Assembly (NCBI RefSeq): GCF_004138335.1
Contig: NZ_RYFW01000001.1
Location: 558,001-622,000 of the forward strand
Reading direction: 5' to 3'
DNA length: 64,000 nucleotides
Origin: Peristeroidobacter agariperforans
GTDB lineage: Bacteria > Pseudomonadota > Gammaproteobacteria > Steroidobacterales > Steroidobacteraceae
Shown: one piece after another, positions 34,801-43,345 of the stretch
How the letters are laid out: every line of letters begins with the position of its first letter
How positions within the stretch are numbered: position 1 is the first letter of the stretch
The notes under the pieces: model-generated
The model's input: the letters and a program-made list of their open reading frames with translations, nothing else
Told to the model about the DNA's origin: nothing
The model's database searches: none
Made by a program: the position numbers and the translations under genes

Positions 34801-37168
34801 GGCGAATCCGCATAGCCAGATCTTCGTTGCGATAGGGTTTATGGATTACATCCGACGACGTGAGCCCCGCAGTCCCCGCGAGCACGGCGTTGTCGGCATA
34901 GCCAGTAGTAAAGAGCACATCGATGTCCGGGCGCAATTCACGCGCGCGCTTGGCCAGCGCCGGCCCGAGCATGCCGCCGGGCATCATCACATCGGTGAAC
35001 AACAGATCGATGCGTTCCGGTCCGGAAAGAATGCGCACGGCCGCCGCGCCATTGGCAGCAGCGAGCGCGCGATAACCAAGCTGAGTCAGTGCGGTCACGA
35101 CGGTGTCGCGCAGGTCGGCGTCGTCCTCGACCACCAGAATGGTCTCGGTGCCGCCCGGCGCAGCCCGCGTGACGATCGTGTCTTCGCGAGCCGATTGTTC
35201 CTCCTGCGAGCGCGGCAGGAAGATGGACACCGTCGTGCCGATGCCCACCGTGCTTTCGATGGTGGCGATGCCGCCGGCCTGCTCGGCGAAGCTGTGGACC
35301 ATCGCCAGGCCCAGGCCGCTGCCCTTGCCCGATTCCTTGGTCGTGAAGAACGGCTCGAACACGCGCTTGAGCACTTCCGCTTCCATGCCGACGCCGTTGT
35401 CGTTGACGCTGATGGCGACGAAGTCGCCCGGCTCGATCGACGGATACTCGGCGCAGAATTTGGCGTCCAGCGTGACGTTCTGAGTGCGCACCGTGAGGCG
35501 GCCGCCCTGAGGCATGGCGTCGCGCGCATTGATGGCAAGATTCAAGATCGCGTTCTCGAACTGGCCCGGATCGGCGCTGGTGTGCCACAGATCATGAGCC
35601 TGAATCATACGCACTTCGATGGATTCGCCAATGGTGCGCTGGACCAGCTCGCTCAAGCCCGACAGCTGACGATTCAAATCGAGCACCGCCGGCTCGAGGA
35701 TCTGCCGACGCGCGAAGGCGAGCAAACGACGCGTGAGATCGGCGCCACGCGCAGCGGCACGCATGGCTGTGTGAACTTTTCTCGCCAGGGTCGGCGTCTC
35801 GGCGACGCTGCGATCGAGCAACTGCAAGTTGCCGATGACCACGCCGAGCAGATTGTTGAAGTCGTGCGCGATGCCGCCGGTGAGCTGGCCGATCGCTTCC
35901 ATCTTCTGCGCCTGCATGAGGCGCCCTTCGAGACGCTTCTGCTCGGTGAGGTCGTGGACGATGGAGAAGAAGCCGAGCACTTCGCCGTTCGGGCCGGTCT
36001 GCGGCACGAAATGGTTCTGCCATTCGCGATGGCGGCCGTTGCGCACGCCACTCTGCGTGACGCGGACGAATTCGCCGGCCATGACTTTCTTGATCAGCGG
36101 ATCGACTTCGGCGAACTGCTCGTCGCTGATGCTGTCGCGTAACGGCCGGCCGAGCACCGCATCGGCGGGCTGTGCGACCCATTCTTCGAGCGCCTTGTTG
36201 ACGTACGTGACGATCATGCTCGAGTTGACGTAGGTCACCGGCGTCGGCACGGCGTTCAAGGTGAGCTCGAAGAAATCGCGCGTCTCGCGCAGCTTGCGCT
36301 CGGCGCTGACCAGGTCGGTTACGTCCTGGATCGTGCCGTGCAGACGCACTGTGTTGCCGCCGCGACGCTCGGCTTTGACGATGCTTCTCACCCACAGCTG
36401 GCGGCCGCGCGCGCTGGTCATTCGTAACAGCAGATCGGACGGCAGGCCGGCATCGATGGCCATGCGCTCGGCGCTCTGCATCTTCAAGCGGTCTTCGGGA
36501 TGAAAGAAGGCACGGTGCGCTTCGACATCGATCAGGTGCCCGACCGGCAGGTCGTGGATGGCGTACAGCGCCTCGGTCCAGTGCAATTGTTTGCTGGTGA
36601 CGTCGTATTCCCAGCCGCCGATCTTGGCGGTGGCCTGCATGTCCTTGAGCAGGTTGTCGAGCCGTACGCGCTCGCCGATGTCACGAAACACCAGCACGGT
36701 GCCGACCGACGCGCCTTCTTCGGTCACCGGCAGGATTTTGTATTCGACCGGACGGAAGGTGCCGTTTTTCCGGCGCAACAACGCGCCGACGCCGCGCATG
36801 ATGTCGGTCGTGTAACGCACGCGACGGACCGGATCCGTGCGCGAATCGCCGTCCTCTTGAGTATTGATGAGCACGCGATAGTCGAGGCCGGTCAGCTCCT
36901 CGGTCTCGTAACCGAGCATCTTCGCCGCCGCCGGATTGGCGTAACGGACGTGACCGACGTTATCGAGCTCGAGCACACCCTCGCCCGAGCCCTCGACGAT
37001 CGATTGATTGCGTCGATTGGCGGCAGTGAGTTGGGCGTGGCGGCGGCGCAGCCGGCTGCGGAGCTTGCCCAGCAACGCGAGGGAAATAATCGCCGGCACC
37101 AGGCCGAGGGCGACGCCCACGGCCAGGCTGACGAGATTCCCGCCGAGCAGTCCTTGCAATGAGTTCAT
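34769..37168 (-). CDS. PAS-containing hybrid histidine kinase with C-terminal REC, copy A
   Basis: The 799-residue protein starts with one membrane segment (LVSLAVGVALGLVPAIISLALL). Three PAS domains follow (IVEGSGEGVLELDN; DMQATAKIGGWEYD; FFELTLNAVPTPVTYV). The kinase core is of the HDFNN type (MEAIGQLTGGIAHDFNNLLGVV), with HATPase (GKGSGLGLAMVHSFA) and a receiver (LLFTDVMMPGGMLGP). Kinases of this class often pass phosphate to a separate receiver. Here the overlapping downstream gene encodes a REC–EAL protein, the probable target. A strongly similar kinase/EAL pair lies at 42128–46067. Confidence 0.92.
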   Translation of the reverse strand: MNSLQGLLGGNLVSLAVGVALGLVPAIISLALLGKLRSRLRRRHAQLTAANRRNQSIVEGSGEGVLELDNVGHVRYANPAAAKMLGYETEELTGLDYRVLINTQEDGDSRTDPVRRVRYTTDIMRGVGALLRRKNGTFRPVEYKILPVTEEGASVGTVLVFRDIGERVRLDNLLKDMQATAKIGGWEYDVTSKQLHWTEALYAIHDLPVGHLIDVEAHRAFFHPEDRLKMQSAERMAIDAGLPSDLLLRMTSARGRQLWVRSIVKAERRGGNTVRLHGTIQDVTDLVSAERKLRETRDFFELTLNAVPTPVTYVNSSMIVTYVNKALEEWVAQPADAVLGRPLRDSISDEQFAEVDPLIKKVMAGEFVRVTQSGVRNGRHREWQNHFVPQTGPNGEVLGFFSIVHDLTEQKRLEGRLMQAQKMEAIGQLTGGIAHDFNNLLGVVIGNLQLLDRSVAETPTLARKVHTAMRAAARGADLTRRLLAFARRQILEPAVLDLNRQLSGLSELVQRTIGESIEVRMIQAHDLWHTSADPGQFENAILNLAINARDAMPQGGRLTVRTQNVTLDAKFCAEYPSIEPGDFVAISVNDNGVGMEAEVLKRVFEPFFTTKESGKGSGLGLAMVHSFAEQAGGIATIESTVGIGTTVSIFLPRSQEEQSAREDTIVTRAAPGGTETILVVEDDADLRDTVVTALTQLGYRALAAANGAAAVRILSGPERIDLLFTDVMMPGGMLGPALAKRARELRPDIDVLFTTGYADNAVLAGTAGLTSSDVIHKPYRNEDLAMRIRHVLDREARVA

Positions 37169-37192
37169 TATTGCGCGGTCGTGCGCGAGCTC

Positions 37193-37924
37193 TTAAGGCT
37201 TCGCGCCCGGCTCCCTCCCGGCATACCAGTTGACCGCGTATTGCATCAGTTGGGCCGAAGTGCGCAACGAGAGCTTGCGCTTGATGCGTTGACGATGCGA
37301 CTCCACGGTCTTCACGCTGAGATTCAAGGCTTCTGCGGTCTGTCGGGTCGACAGGCCCTTGCCGATCATGTGCAGCACCTGCAACTCACGATTGGTCAGG
37401 CTGTCGACCGGATTCGACGAGATGTACGCCCCACCCGAGGCGAACTTCTCGATCATGCTGTTGCCGACGGCTTCGCTCACATAGATGCCGCCATCGAGCA
37501 CGCGCCGGAGCGCGATCAGGAACTGGTCCGAGGCCGCCTGTTTCATGATGTAACCATTCGCGCCCGCCGACAGCATGCGCTCCGCATAGATCGCTTCGTC
37601 GTGCATGGACAACACCAGCAGAGGCAGCGCCGGATAATGAGCGCGCGCGTCCTTCACCAATTCCAGGCCGTCGCCCTGCTTGAGCGACACGTCCACGATC
37701 ACGGCATCCGGCTCCTGCTCGCGAATCATCGACTTTGCTTCGCGGGCCGTCTCGGCCTCACCGCACACTTCCAGATCCGCCTCCGCCTCGATCAATCGCC
37801 GCAGTCCCTGACGCACGATGGGATGGTCGTCGACGATCAGCACGCGGCGCTTCTGGTCCTTGGACACACCGGGGGGCTTATGTGCCGGTTTGAACAGAGA
37901 AGGCCCAACGCTCATTGCACTCAC
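37193..37924 (-). CDS. NarL/LuxR-type response regulator, copy A
   Basis: The 243-residue regulator has a receiver domain (VLIVDDHPIVRQGLRRLIE, phospho-Asp in DAVIVDVSLKQGDG, Lys in GYIMKQA). Its C-terminal LuxR helix-turn-helix is LTNRELQVLHMIGKGLSTRQTAEALNLSVKTVESHRQRIKRKL. It should bind DNA as a dimer after phosphorylation by the NarX-like kinase encoded 53 bp upstream on the same strand. The hairpin repeat copy 2 lies in that gap. It is closely related to the regulator at 39751. Confidence 0.93.
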   Translation of the reverse strand: MSAMSVGPSLFKPAHKPPGVSKDQKRRVLIVDDHPIVRQGLRRLIEAEADLEVCGEAETAREAKSMIREQEPDAVIVDVSLKQGDGLELVKDARAHYPALPLLVLSMHDEAIYAERMLSAGANGYIMKQAASDQFLIALRRVLDGGIYVSEAVGNSMIEKFASGGAYISSNPVDSLTNRELQVLHMIGKGLSTRQTAEALNLSVKTVESHRQRIKRKLSLRTSAQLMQYAVNWYAGREPGAKP

Positions 37925-37938
37925 TCCTAGAAAATTTC

Positions 37939-37982
37939 CTCGGGTCGAAAGCGGCCAAGCCCTTTCGACAACCTCGTTCAGC
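37939..37982 (-). repeat. hairpin repeat, copy 2
   Basis: Read on the minus strand it runs from the kinase stop codon region (GCTGAACG) through TGTCGAAAG, a 3-nt inner loop, CTTTCGAC and CCGAG. The core hairpin plus tail is 32 nt and matches copy 1 (26367–26399) at 30 of 33 aligned positions. Here it lies between the NarX-like kinase gene and its response-regulator gene, so it may act as an intra-operon attenuator or mRNA processing site. Confidence 0.65.
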
Positions 37983-39459
37983 TGGCGCGCTTACGGGGAC
38001 GACGCGCCTTGGCGGCATCGGCGGCGGGCTCGAGCGGACATTCGCAAACGATGCGTGTGCCGGGCCGGCTCTGTTCGGAAGAACTATCCGGCGCGCCCCG
38101 CTCGAAACGAACTTCGCCGCCCAGGATCCGTGCGCGGTAACGCATGATCTTCAGGCCCATGCCTGCTGCGTCCACCGCGTCGGCCGGCATGCCAATGCCG
38201 TCGTCAGTTACCGTCAGCCGAACCTTAGCGCGGGCCCCGTGTAAATGCAGTCGTATAGACCGCGCCTGACCGTGGCGGACCGCGTTGCGAACCGCTTCCT
38301 GCGCAATTCGATACAGATGATTGGCCAATTCAGTGCTCAGCGGGCGAATCGTCTTCACACGATGAGTACAAGTGACGTCGACCCCATAAAGCTCCTGCGC
38401 GTGCATCGCCAGGCCTTCGAGCGCGTCGGACAGACCGCCGCGTTCCAGATTGACCGGCGACAGACCACGCGCCAGCGCGCGGGTGCTCTCGATGGAGCTG
38501 TTCACCAGCCGGGTAATGCCTTCGATTTCCGGCAGAATCGACGGGTATTCCGTGGTCAGTCGGCCGGCCAGGCCGCGCAACATCAGCGCAATGCCGGTCA
38601 ACTCCTGACCCAGGCCATCGTGTAGATCATTACCAATGCGATATTGCTCGCGACTCACCGCTTGCAGGATCGCGCGCTCCAGCTGCTTGCGCTCACTGAC
38701 ATCCTGAAGCACCAGCAGGCTGTGATTGCGGCCCGCGACTTCGAAGCGCGACAGCACGCCGAGCGCAGCGAAGTGCGTGTCGTCGGCACGACGACCGTCG
38801 AACTCGACCTGCATGGAACGGCCCTGTTTCGCTGACAGCGGTTGCCAACGCTCCGGCTGCTCGAACGGCCAGCCGGCGAGCTGCGCCATATTGCGGCCGA
38901 TGAGCTCGCCACGACGATAGCTGAACAACATGTCGAAGGCCGGATTGGTGATCTCGATGACGCCCTGCTCGTTGATCACGGCGACGCCTTCGAGCATCGA
39001 TTCGATCATGCGAGCCTGAGTCGCAATAGCGCGCTCGGCCCGCACTTGCTCGGTGGTTTCGGTGGTCACGACCGCCAGCGCGACGATTTTCTGCTCGTCG
39101 CGAATCGGGCTCACGCGCACGTCGAAATGGCGTGACTGCCCATCGTTGCCCTCGATCTCGGCGACGTAGCCATCGACCTGACCGTTGGCGAGCACTCGGT
39201 GCAGCGTCGACAAGGCGCGCGCGTGCAGGCTCTGTGGGAACAAATCGGTAACGAGCGCGCCTTCGAGCTGCTTGGCCGAACGCTCGCCGATGCCGCGATT
39301 GGCGACGATGACGCGCAGGGCTCGATCGACCACGAACACGAATTCGGCAACCGCGCCGACGAGCTGCCGCATCGTGTCCGTTTGCAGCGTCGTACGCAGC
39401 CCGGTCTCGACCGGCGAGGCGCCGGCGAGCGGAAGATCGTATGTTTTCGCAGTATTCAA
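37978..39459 (-). CDS. NarX-type PAS sensor kinase (HisKA_3), copy A
   Basis: From a TTG at 39459 (AGGGAA about 9 nt upstream) the protein has 493 residues; an ATG at 39372 is the main alternative. There is no clear membrane segment. Two PAS domains (AVAEFVFVVDRALRVIVANRG; MIESMLEGVAVINEQGVIEITN) precede the HisKA_3 dimerisation helix with phospho-His in NDLHDGLGQELTG. The HATPase carries YRIAQEAVRNAVRHG and DDGIGMP. It ends with a basic tail (AKARRPRKRAS). This class phosphorylates NarL-type regulators, and one follows directly. Kinase helices are very similar to those of the kinase at 40604 (SRALARGLSPVNLERGG-like segment). Confidence 0.88.
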   Translation of the reverse strand: MNTAKTYDLPLAGASPVETGLRTTLQTDTMRQLVGAVAEFVFVVDRALRVIVANRGIGERSAKQLEGALVTDLFPQSLHARALSTLHRVLANGQVDGYVAEIEGNDGQSRHFDVRVSPIRDEQKIVALAVVTTETTEQVRAERAIATQARMIESMLEGVAVINEQGVIEITNPAFDMLFSYRRGELIGRNMAQLAGWPFEQPERWQPLSAKQGRSMQVEFDGRRADDTHFAALGVLSRFEVAGRNHSLLVLQDVSERKQLERAILQAVSREQYRIGNDLHDGLGQELTGIALMLRGLAGRLTTEYPSILPEIEGITRLVNSSIESTRALARGLSPVNLERGGLSDALEGLAMHAQELYGVDVTCTHRVKTIRPLSTELANHLYRIAQEAVRNAVRHGQARSIRLHLHGARAKVRLTVTDDGIGMPADAVDAAGMGLKIMRYRARILGGEVRFERGAPDSSSEQSRPGTRIVCECPLEPAADAAKARRPRKRAS

Positions 39460-39554
39460 GCCGTGCTGTTCCCTGCGGGGCGACAATGGCAGAACGCATC
39501 GCTGGCAGGAGTGGCTGCCGCGGATATGGGCAGCATGGTGTTGTAGAGGCGTTG

Positions 39555-39578
39555 TAGGGGATATCAGCCACTCCCCTA
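39555..39578. promoter_or_regulatory. TAGGGG–N12–CCCCTA inverted repeat upstream of NarX-like kinase
   Basis: A 6-bp perfect inverted repeat with a 12-bp spacer lies about 100 bp before the kinase start. It sits in the 291-bp region 39460–39750, which otherwise holds the hairpin at 39700–39729 and no gene. It could be a regulator binding site. Confidence 0.3.
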
Positions 39579-39699
39579 ATGTCGCACGCGGTGTGAGCGT
39601 CTTTACCGGGACTGTGGCGTGTTTCTCGCTTGGTAGATAAATCCAAGCTAGGCAATTACTTATATGTCGCGCCGCGTACACCGTACGCTTTAGGGAACA

Positions 39700-39729
39700 C
39701 AGCGAGTGTGACGCGTGTCACACTCGCTG
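39700..39729 (-). terminator. 13-bp hairpin after NarL-like regulator gene
   Basis: CAGCGAGTGTGAC and GTCACACTCGCTG form a perfect 13-bp stem with a GCGT loop, 22 bp past the stop codon of the regulator at 39751. It is a strong hairpin likely to end that transcript. Confidence 0.7.
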
Positions 39730-39750
39730 GACGGTCGTTAGTAGTTTTAC

Positions 39751-40446
39751 TCAGTGGGTTCCACTAGGGGCTGCGTCGGTAGCACCGCCTCGATCCGACA
39801 CCCATTGCGTGGCGTAGCGGATCAGCTCGCTGGTGGAGCGCAGATTCAACTTCTCGCGCATGTGACGACGGTGCGCGTCGACCGTCTTCATCGACAGATC
39901 GAGCCGTTGCGAAATTTCACGGGTGCTGATGCCTTCACCGATCAGGCGAAACACTTCCAGCTCACGATCGGTTAATGCTGAGACCGGATCTTCATCGGCC
40001 GCGGGCGAGCGACCGCGCGCGACCTGGCTGAGCAAGCGCTCGCCCATGGCAGAACTGACATGCCGCTGGCCACGTGCAACCTTGCGTAAGGCGCCGAGGA
40101 AATCCGTGCCGGCGACGTTCTTCATTACATAACCACTGACGCCGAGGCGGAGCAGGCGCTCGGCGTAGAGCGCTTCGTCCTGCATCGACAGCACCAGCAC
40201 ACGGACATTGGGATGATCACTGCGAATCCAGCGCACCAGTTCGATGCCGTCGTCCGGGCCCAGCGCCAGATCGACTACCGCCACGTCGGGTTCTTCGCCG
40301 GCGATGGCGGTTTGCGCGGCCTGCACCGAGGCAGCTTCTCCCTGCAAGACGAATTCGCTCTGCCCTGCCAGCAGTTGCTTCAACCCCTCGCGCACAAATG
40401 GATGGTCATCAACGATCAGGATCCTTGTTGGATCGGCCATGGTCAT
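39751..40446 (-). CDS. NarL/LuxR-type response regulator, copy B
   Basis: The 231-residue regulator has a receiver domain (ILIVDDHPFVREGLKQLL, Asp in DVAVVDLALGPDDG, Lys in GYVMKNV). Its LuxR helix-turn-helix is LTDRELEVFRLIGEGISTREISQRLDLSMKTVDAHRRHMREKLNL. It is paralogous to the regulator at 37193. Unlike that copy it is divergent from its probable kinase at 40604, with ~157 bp between the start codons. It is followed by a strong terminator and so is likely monocistronic. Confidence 0.93.
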   Translation of the reverse strand: MTMADPTRILIVDDHPFVREGLKQLLAGQSEFVLQGEAASVQAAQTAIAGEEPDVAVVDLALGPDDGIELVRWIRSDHPNVRVLVLSMQDEALYAERLLRLGVSGYVMKNVAGTDFLGALRKVARGQRHVSSAMGERLLSQVARGRSPAADEDPVSALTDRELEVFRLIGEGISTREISQRLDLSMKTVDAHRRHMREKLNLRSTSELIRYATQWVSDRGGATDAAPSGTH

Positions 40447-40603
40447 TCCTCTTTAATCTCGCGATGGCCCAAGCGGGGCGCGCGTATCCTCTACCTTCAA
40501 TCTTGGGGTTGGACAAGGCCGCAGCAATCCCCATTTTCCACAGTGCCCTCAGGGTGATACGTTCACTCCCGGCGCGCCCGTGTACAAATTGGGCACCACC
40601 GAT

Positions 40604-42067
40604 ATGAAAAAGGCCTCAACAGAACCGCTGCACTTCGTCCTGCTGGAGGACGATCCCAACGATGCCGAGCTGATTCAATTGCAGCTAGCGAGGAACGATC
40701 TCGACATTACGTGGCGTCACGTGGTGTCGGAAAGCGATTTTCGCGCGGCGCTCGCAGGCACGCCACCCGATTTGGTGCTGGCCGACTACACGCTGCCCGG
40801 CTTCGACGGTCTCGCGGCCCTGCGCATCGTGCTGGAGCGATCGGCCGACATTCCCTTTATTTTCGTGTCCGGCTCGCTCGGCGAAGAGCGCGCGATCGAA
40901 GCGCTCAAGAGTGGCGCCACTGACTACGTACTGAAGGATCGACTGCAGCGCCTGCCGATGGTCGTAAATCGTGCACTGTCCGAAGCGCGCGTTCGTCGCG
41001 AGCGGCGGCTGGCGCAGACCGCGCTGGAGGAGCAACGCGTCCTGCTCAGCACGCTCATCGATAGCCTGCCCGAAATCATTTATGCGGTGGACACCGAGAA
41101 TCGGGTGACCGTCGTCAATCGCGCGCTGCTCGAATCGTTGAACAAGAAGCGCGAGGAAGTCCTCGGTCGTCGCCTGTCGGAGTTGTGGACCGAGGAAAGT
41201 GTGGTCGACATCGAAGGGCAAGCCGCAACGACCATGCGCACCGGGCGCCCGCTGACCGATCAGGAGCGCGCGTGGATCGGGCTCGACGGCTCGGTCCGCT
41301 GGTTCACGATCACGCACGTCCCGTTGCGAGATCATGGCACTGTCTCCGGCCTCGTCTGCACCGTGCAGGAAGTTACTCAACGCAAAGAGCTGGAGCAGGA
41401 GATCCTGGAAATCTCCAATCGCGAGCAGCGCCGTCTCGGCAGCGATCTGCACGACGGCCTGGGCCAGGAGCTCACCGGCCTGTCGCTGCTGATGAAAGGC
41501 CTCGAGATGCAGATGACGCGAGAGTCGCCGCAGTACTCGGCGCAGGTCACGAAGATCACCGATCTGCTGGCGCGAGCGATTCAAAGCACGCGCTCACTGG
41601 CGCGCGGCCTGGCGCCGGTCAATCTCGAACGCGGCGGCTTGCCCGAGGCGCTCAAGCATCTCGTGGCTCGCTGCACGGACATGTACAGCATGGAGTGCAC
41701 CTTCACGACGGGCGGGCAGAAGCTGCCCGATCTCGAAGAAGGCGCCGCGACTCATCTGTATCGAATCGCGCAGGAAGCGTCGACGAATGCAGCCCGCTAC
41801 GCGCGCGCCACGTCGATCAACATCGATCTGCGCTCGACCGGCCGCAAGCTGCAGCTCTCCATTGCCGACAACGGCATCGGCCTGAGCGCCGGCCTCGCGC
41901 AGGGCCGTCCCGGCATGGGCTTGAAGATCATGGAATACCGCGCGCGCATGCTCGGCGGCTCGATCAGTTTCGACGAGCCGGGCGAGGGCACGAGGATTAT
42001 GCTGACGGCGCCGTTACATCTGCTGCGGCAATCTAAGGATAAGAAGCGCCTGGCAGCCAGTGGTTAG
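40604..42067 (+). CDS. REC–PAS–HisKA_3 sensor kinase, copy B
   Basis: The 487-residue protein (ATG 40604; GTG 40580 is an alternative) has an N-terminal receiver domain (FVLLEDDPNDAELI, Asp in LVLADYTLPGFDG, Lys in DYVLKDR). One PAS domain (LIDSLPEIIYAVDTENRVTVVN) precedes a NarX-type kinase: SDLHDGLGQELTGL with the phospho-His, YRIAQEASTNAARYA and DNGIGLS. There is no membrane segment, so it acts in the cytosol. The N-terminal receiver means its activity can be set by another kinase, placing it mid-cascade. Likely partner: the divergent regulator at 39751. Confidence 0.9.
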   Translation: MKKASTEPLHFVLLEDDPNDAELIQLQLARNDLDITWRHVVSESDFRAALAGTPPDLVLADYTLPGFDGLAALRIVLERSADIPFIFVSGSLGEERAIEALKSGATDYVLKDRLQRLPMVVNRALSEARVRRERRLAQTALEEQRVLLSTLIDSLPEIIYAVDTENRVTVVNRALLESLNKKREEVLGRRLSELWTEESVVDIEGQAATTMRTGRPLTDQERAWIGLDGSVRWFTITHVPLRDHGTVSGLVCTVQEVTQRKELEQEILEISNREQRRLGSDLHDGLGQELTGLSLLMKGLEMQMTRESPQYSAQVTKITDLLARAIQSTRSLARGLAPVNLERGGLPEALKHLVARCTDMYSMECTFTTGGQKLPDLEEGAATHLYRIAQEASTNAARYARATSINIDLRSTGRKLQLSIADNGIGLSAGLAQGRPGMGLKIMEYRARMLGGSISFDEPGEGTRIMLTAPLHLLRQSKDKKRLAASG

Positions 42068-42080
42068 GTTGGTGGTGGAC

Positions 42081-42108
42081 GGTTAGCCAGAGAGCTCTCT
42101 GACCAACC
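42081..42108. terminator. imperfect 28-nt palindrome between convergent genes
   Basis: The palindrome is centred on AGAGAGCTCTCT, flanked by GGTTAGCC and GACCAACC, with 12 of 14 positions paired. It lies in the 60-bp gap between the kinase stop at 42067 and the convergent EAL gene stop, so it probably terminates both. Confidence 0.6.
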
Positions 42109-42127
42109 TCCAACTCCTAACGGCTAA

Positions 42128-43345
42128 CTACTTCCGGACGACCGGCACGAGCGTATGGTCCGCGCCGTTCCACACGTCGATGAACGATTCGATCTCCGAC
42201 GCCGGCATCGAGGGCGCGATGAAGTCGCCCTGCAGAGCGTCGCAGCCACACTGCTCCAGGAACTCGAACGACGGCGAGTTCTCGATCCCTTCGGCGCACG
42301 CCGTGAGTGACAGGTTGTGCGCCAGCTCGACGATGGCGCGCACGACCGTGGCAGCGGCCTTGCTCTGCGCGATCTCGGAGATCAACAGGCCGTCGATCTT
42401 CACTTCGCTGAACGGCATCTTGTAGAGCAACGTCAGCGATGACGTGCCGATGCCGAAGTCATCGAGCGACAAACCGACGCCCTTCACACGCAGCCGCGTG
42501 AAGATGTCCATCACCAGTTCCGGATCGTCGACCGACGCGGCTTCCGTCACTTCCAACGTGAGCTGTTCGGGGCGCACCTCGAACTCCCGCAGCACGCGCG
42601 ACAAACGCTCCGGGAACTCCAGATCCTGCACCAGTCGCGGCGACAGGTTCACGGCCGCGCCGAGATCCAGGCCGCGCGTGCCCCAGTGGCCGATCTGACG
42701 AATCGCATCGGTGAGCACGAAATCGGTGAGATCGACGATCAGCCCGGACTGTTCCGCCAGCGGCAGGAATTCGCCCGGATATAACAATCCCAACCGCGGA
42801 TGACGCCAGCGCACCAGCGCCTCGGCGCTGCGCACGTGCCAATCGTTGGCCGAGCGCACGACCTTCGGCTGGTAGTGGACGATGAGCTCGTGCTCGTCGA
42901 TTGCCGTCCGCAGCTCTTCGACCGAAATGCGCGAGCTGGGCTCGAGATGTTTGGCCAGCAGCGTCTCGATGTCTTCCAGCATCGCCGGCTTCTGCAGCGT
43001 GCCAAGCATCTTCAATCCCAGCGACTCGCCGAGCTGCCGCGCACTCGCGAGCACTCGCTGATCCATGCCGCTCGCCAGCAGGATTCCGGAAGTCACATTC
43101 TGGCGCGCCAGGTAGCGCAGCGCCTCGATGCCGTCCATGCCCGGCATTTGCAGATCGAGCAGGATCAAAGCGGGCTGCCGCTGAGACAATTGCTCGCGGA
43201 AGCTGGCCGCGCTGTCGGCCGTGATGACAGTGCAGCCGACACCCTTGCCGATCTGCTCGATCAGCTCCAGGAAGTCCGCTTCGTCATCGACCGCCAGTAA
43301 CAAATTCCTCTCACGCCGGAACACGCTTGTTCTCCTCTTTGCCAT
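42128..43345 (-). CDS. REC–EAL c-di-GMP phosphodiesterase, copy B
   Basis: The 405-residue protein has a receiver domain (LLLAVDDEADFLELI, Asp in LILLDLQMPGMDG). Its complete EAL domain has SAEALVRW, NLSPRLVQ, EVTEAAS, LDDFGIGTSSL, VKIDGLL and CAEGIEN. It should degrade c-di-GMP. Its first 35 bases overlap the upstream hybrid kinase gene, just as in copy A at 33604. The two EAL proteins share domain order, length and context, indicating duplication. A convergent terminator follows. Confidence 0.92.
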   Translation of the reverse strand: MAKRRTSVFRRERNLLLAVDDEADFLELIEQIGKGVGCTVITADSAASFREQLSQRQPALILLDLQMPGMDGIEALRYLARQNVTSGILLASGMDQRVLASARQLGESLGLKMLGTLQKPAMLEDIETLLAKHLEPSSRISVEELRTAIDEHELIVHYQPKVVRSANDWHVRSAEALVRWRHPRLGLLYPGEFLPLAEQSGLIVDLTDFVLTDAIRQIGHWGTRGLDLGAAVNLSPRLVQDLEFPERLSRVLREFEVRPEQLTLEVTEAASVDDPELVMDIFTRLRVKGVGLSLDDFGIGTSSLTLLYKMPFSEVKIDGLLISEIAQSKAAATVVRAIVELAHNLSLTACAEGIENSPSFEFLEQCGCDALQGDFIAPSMPASEIESFIDVWNGADHTLVPVVRK

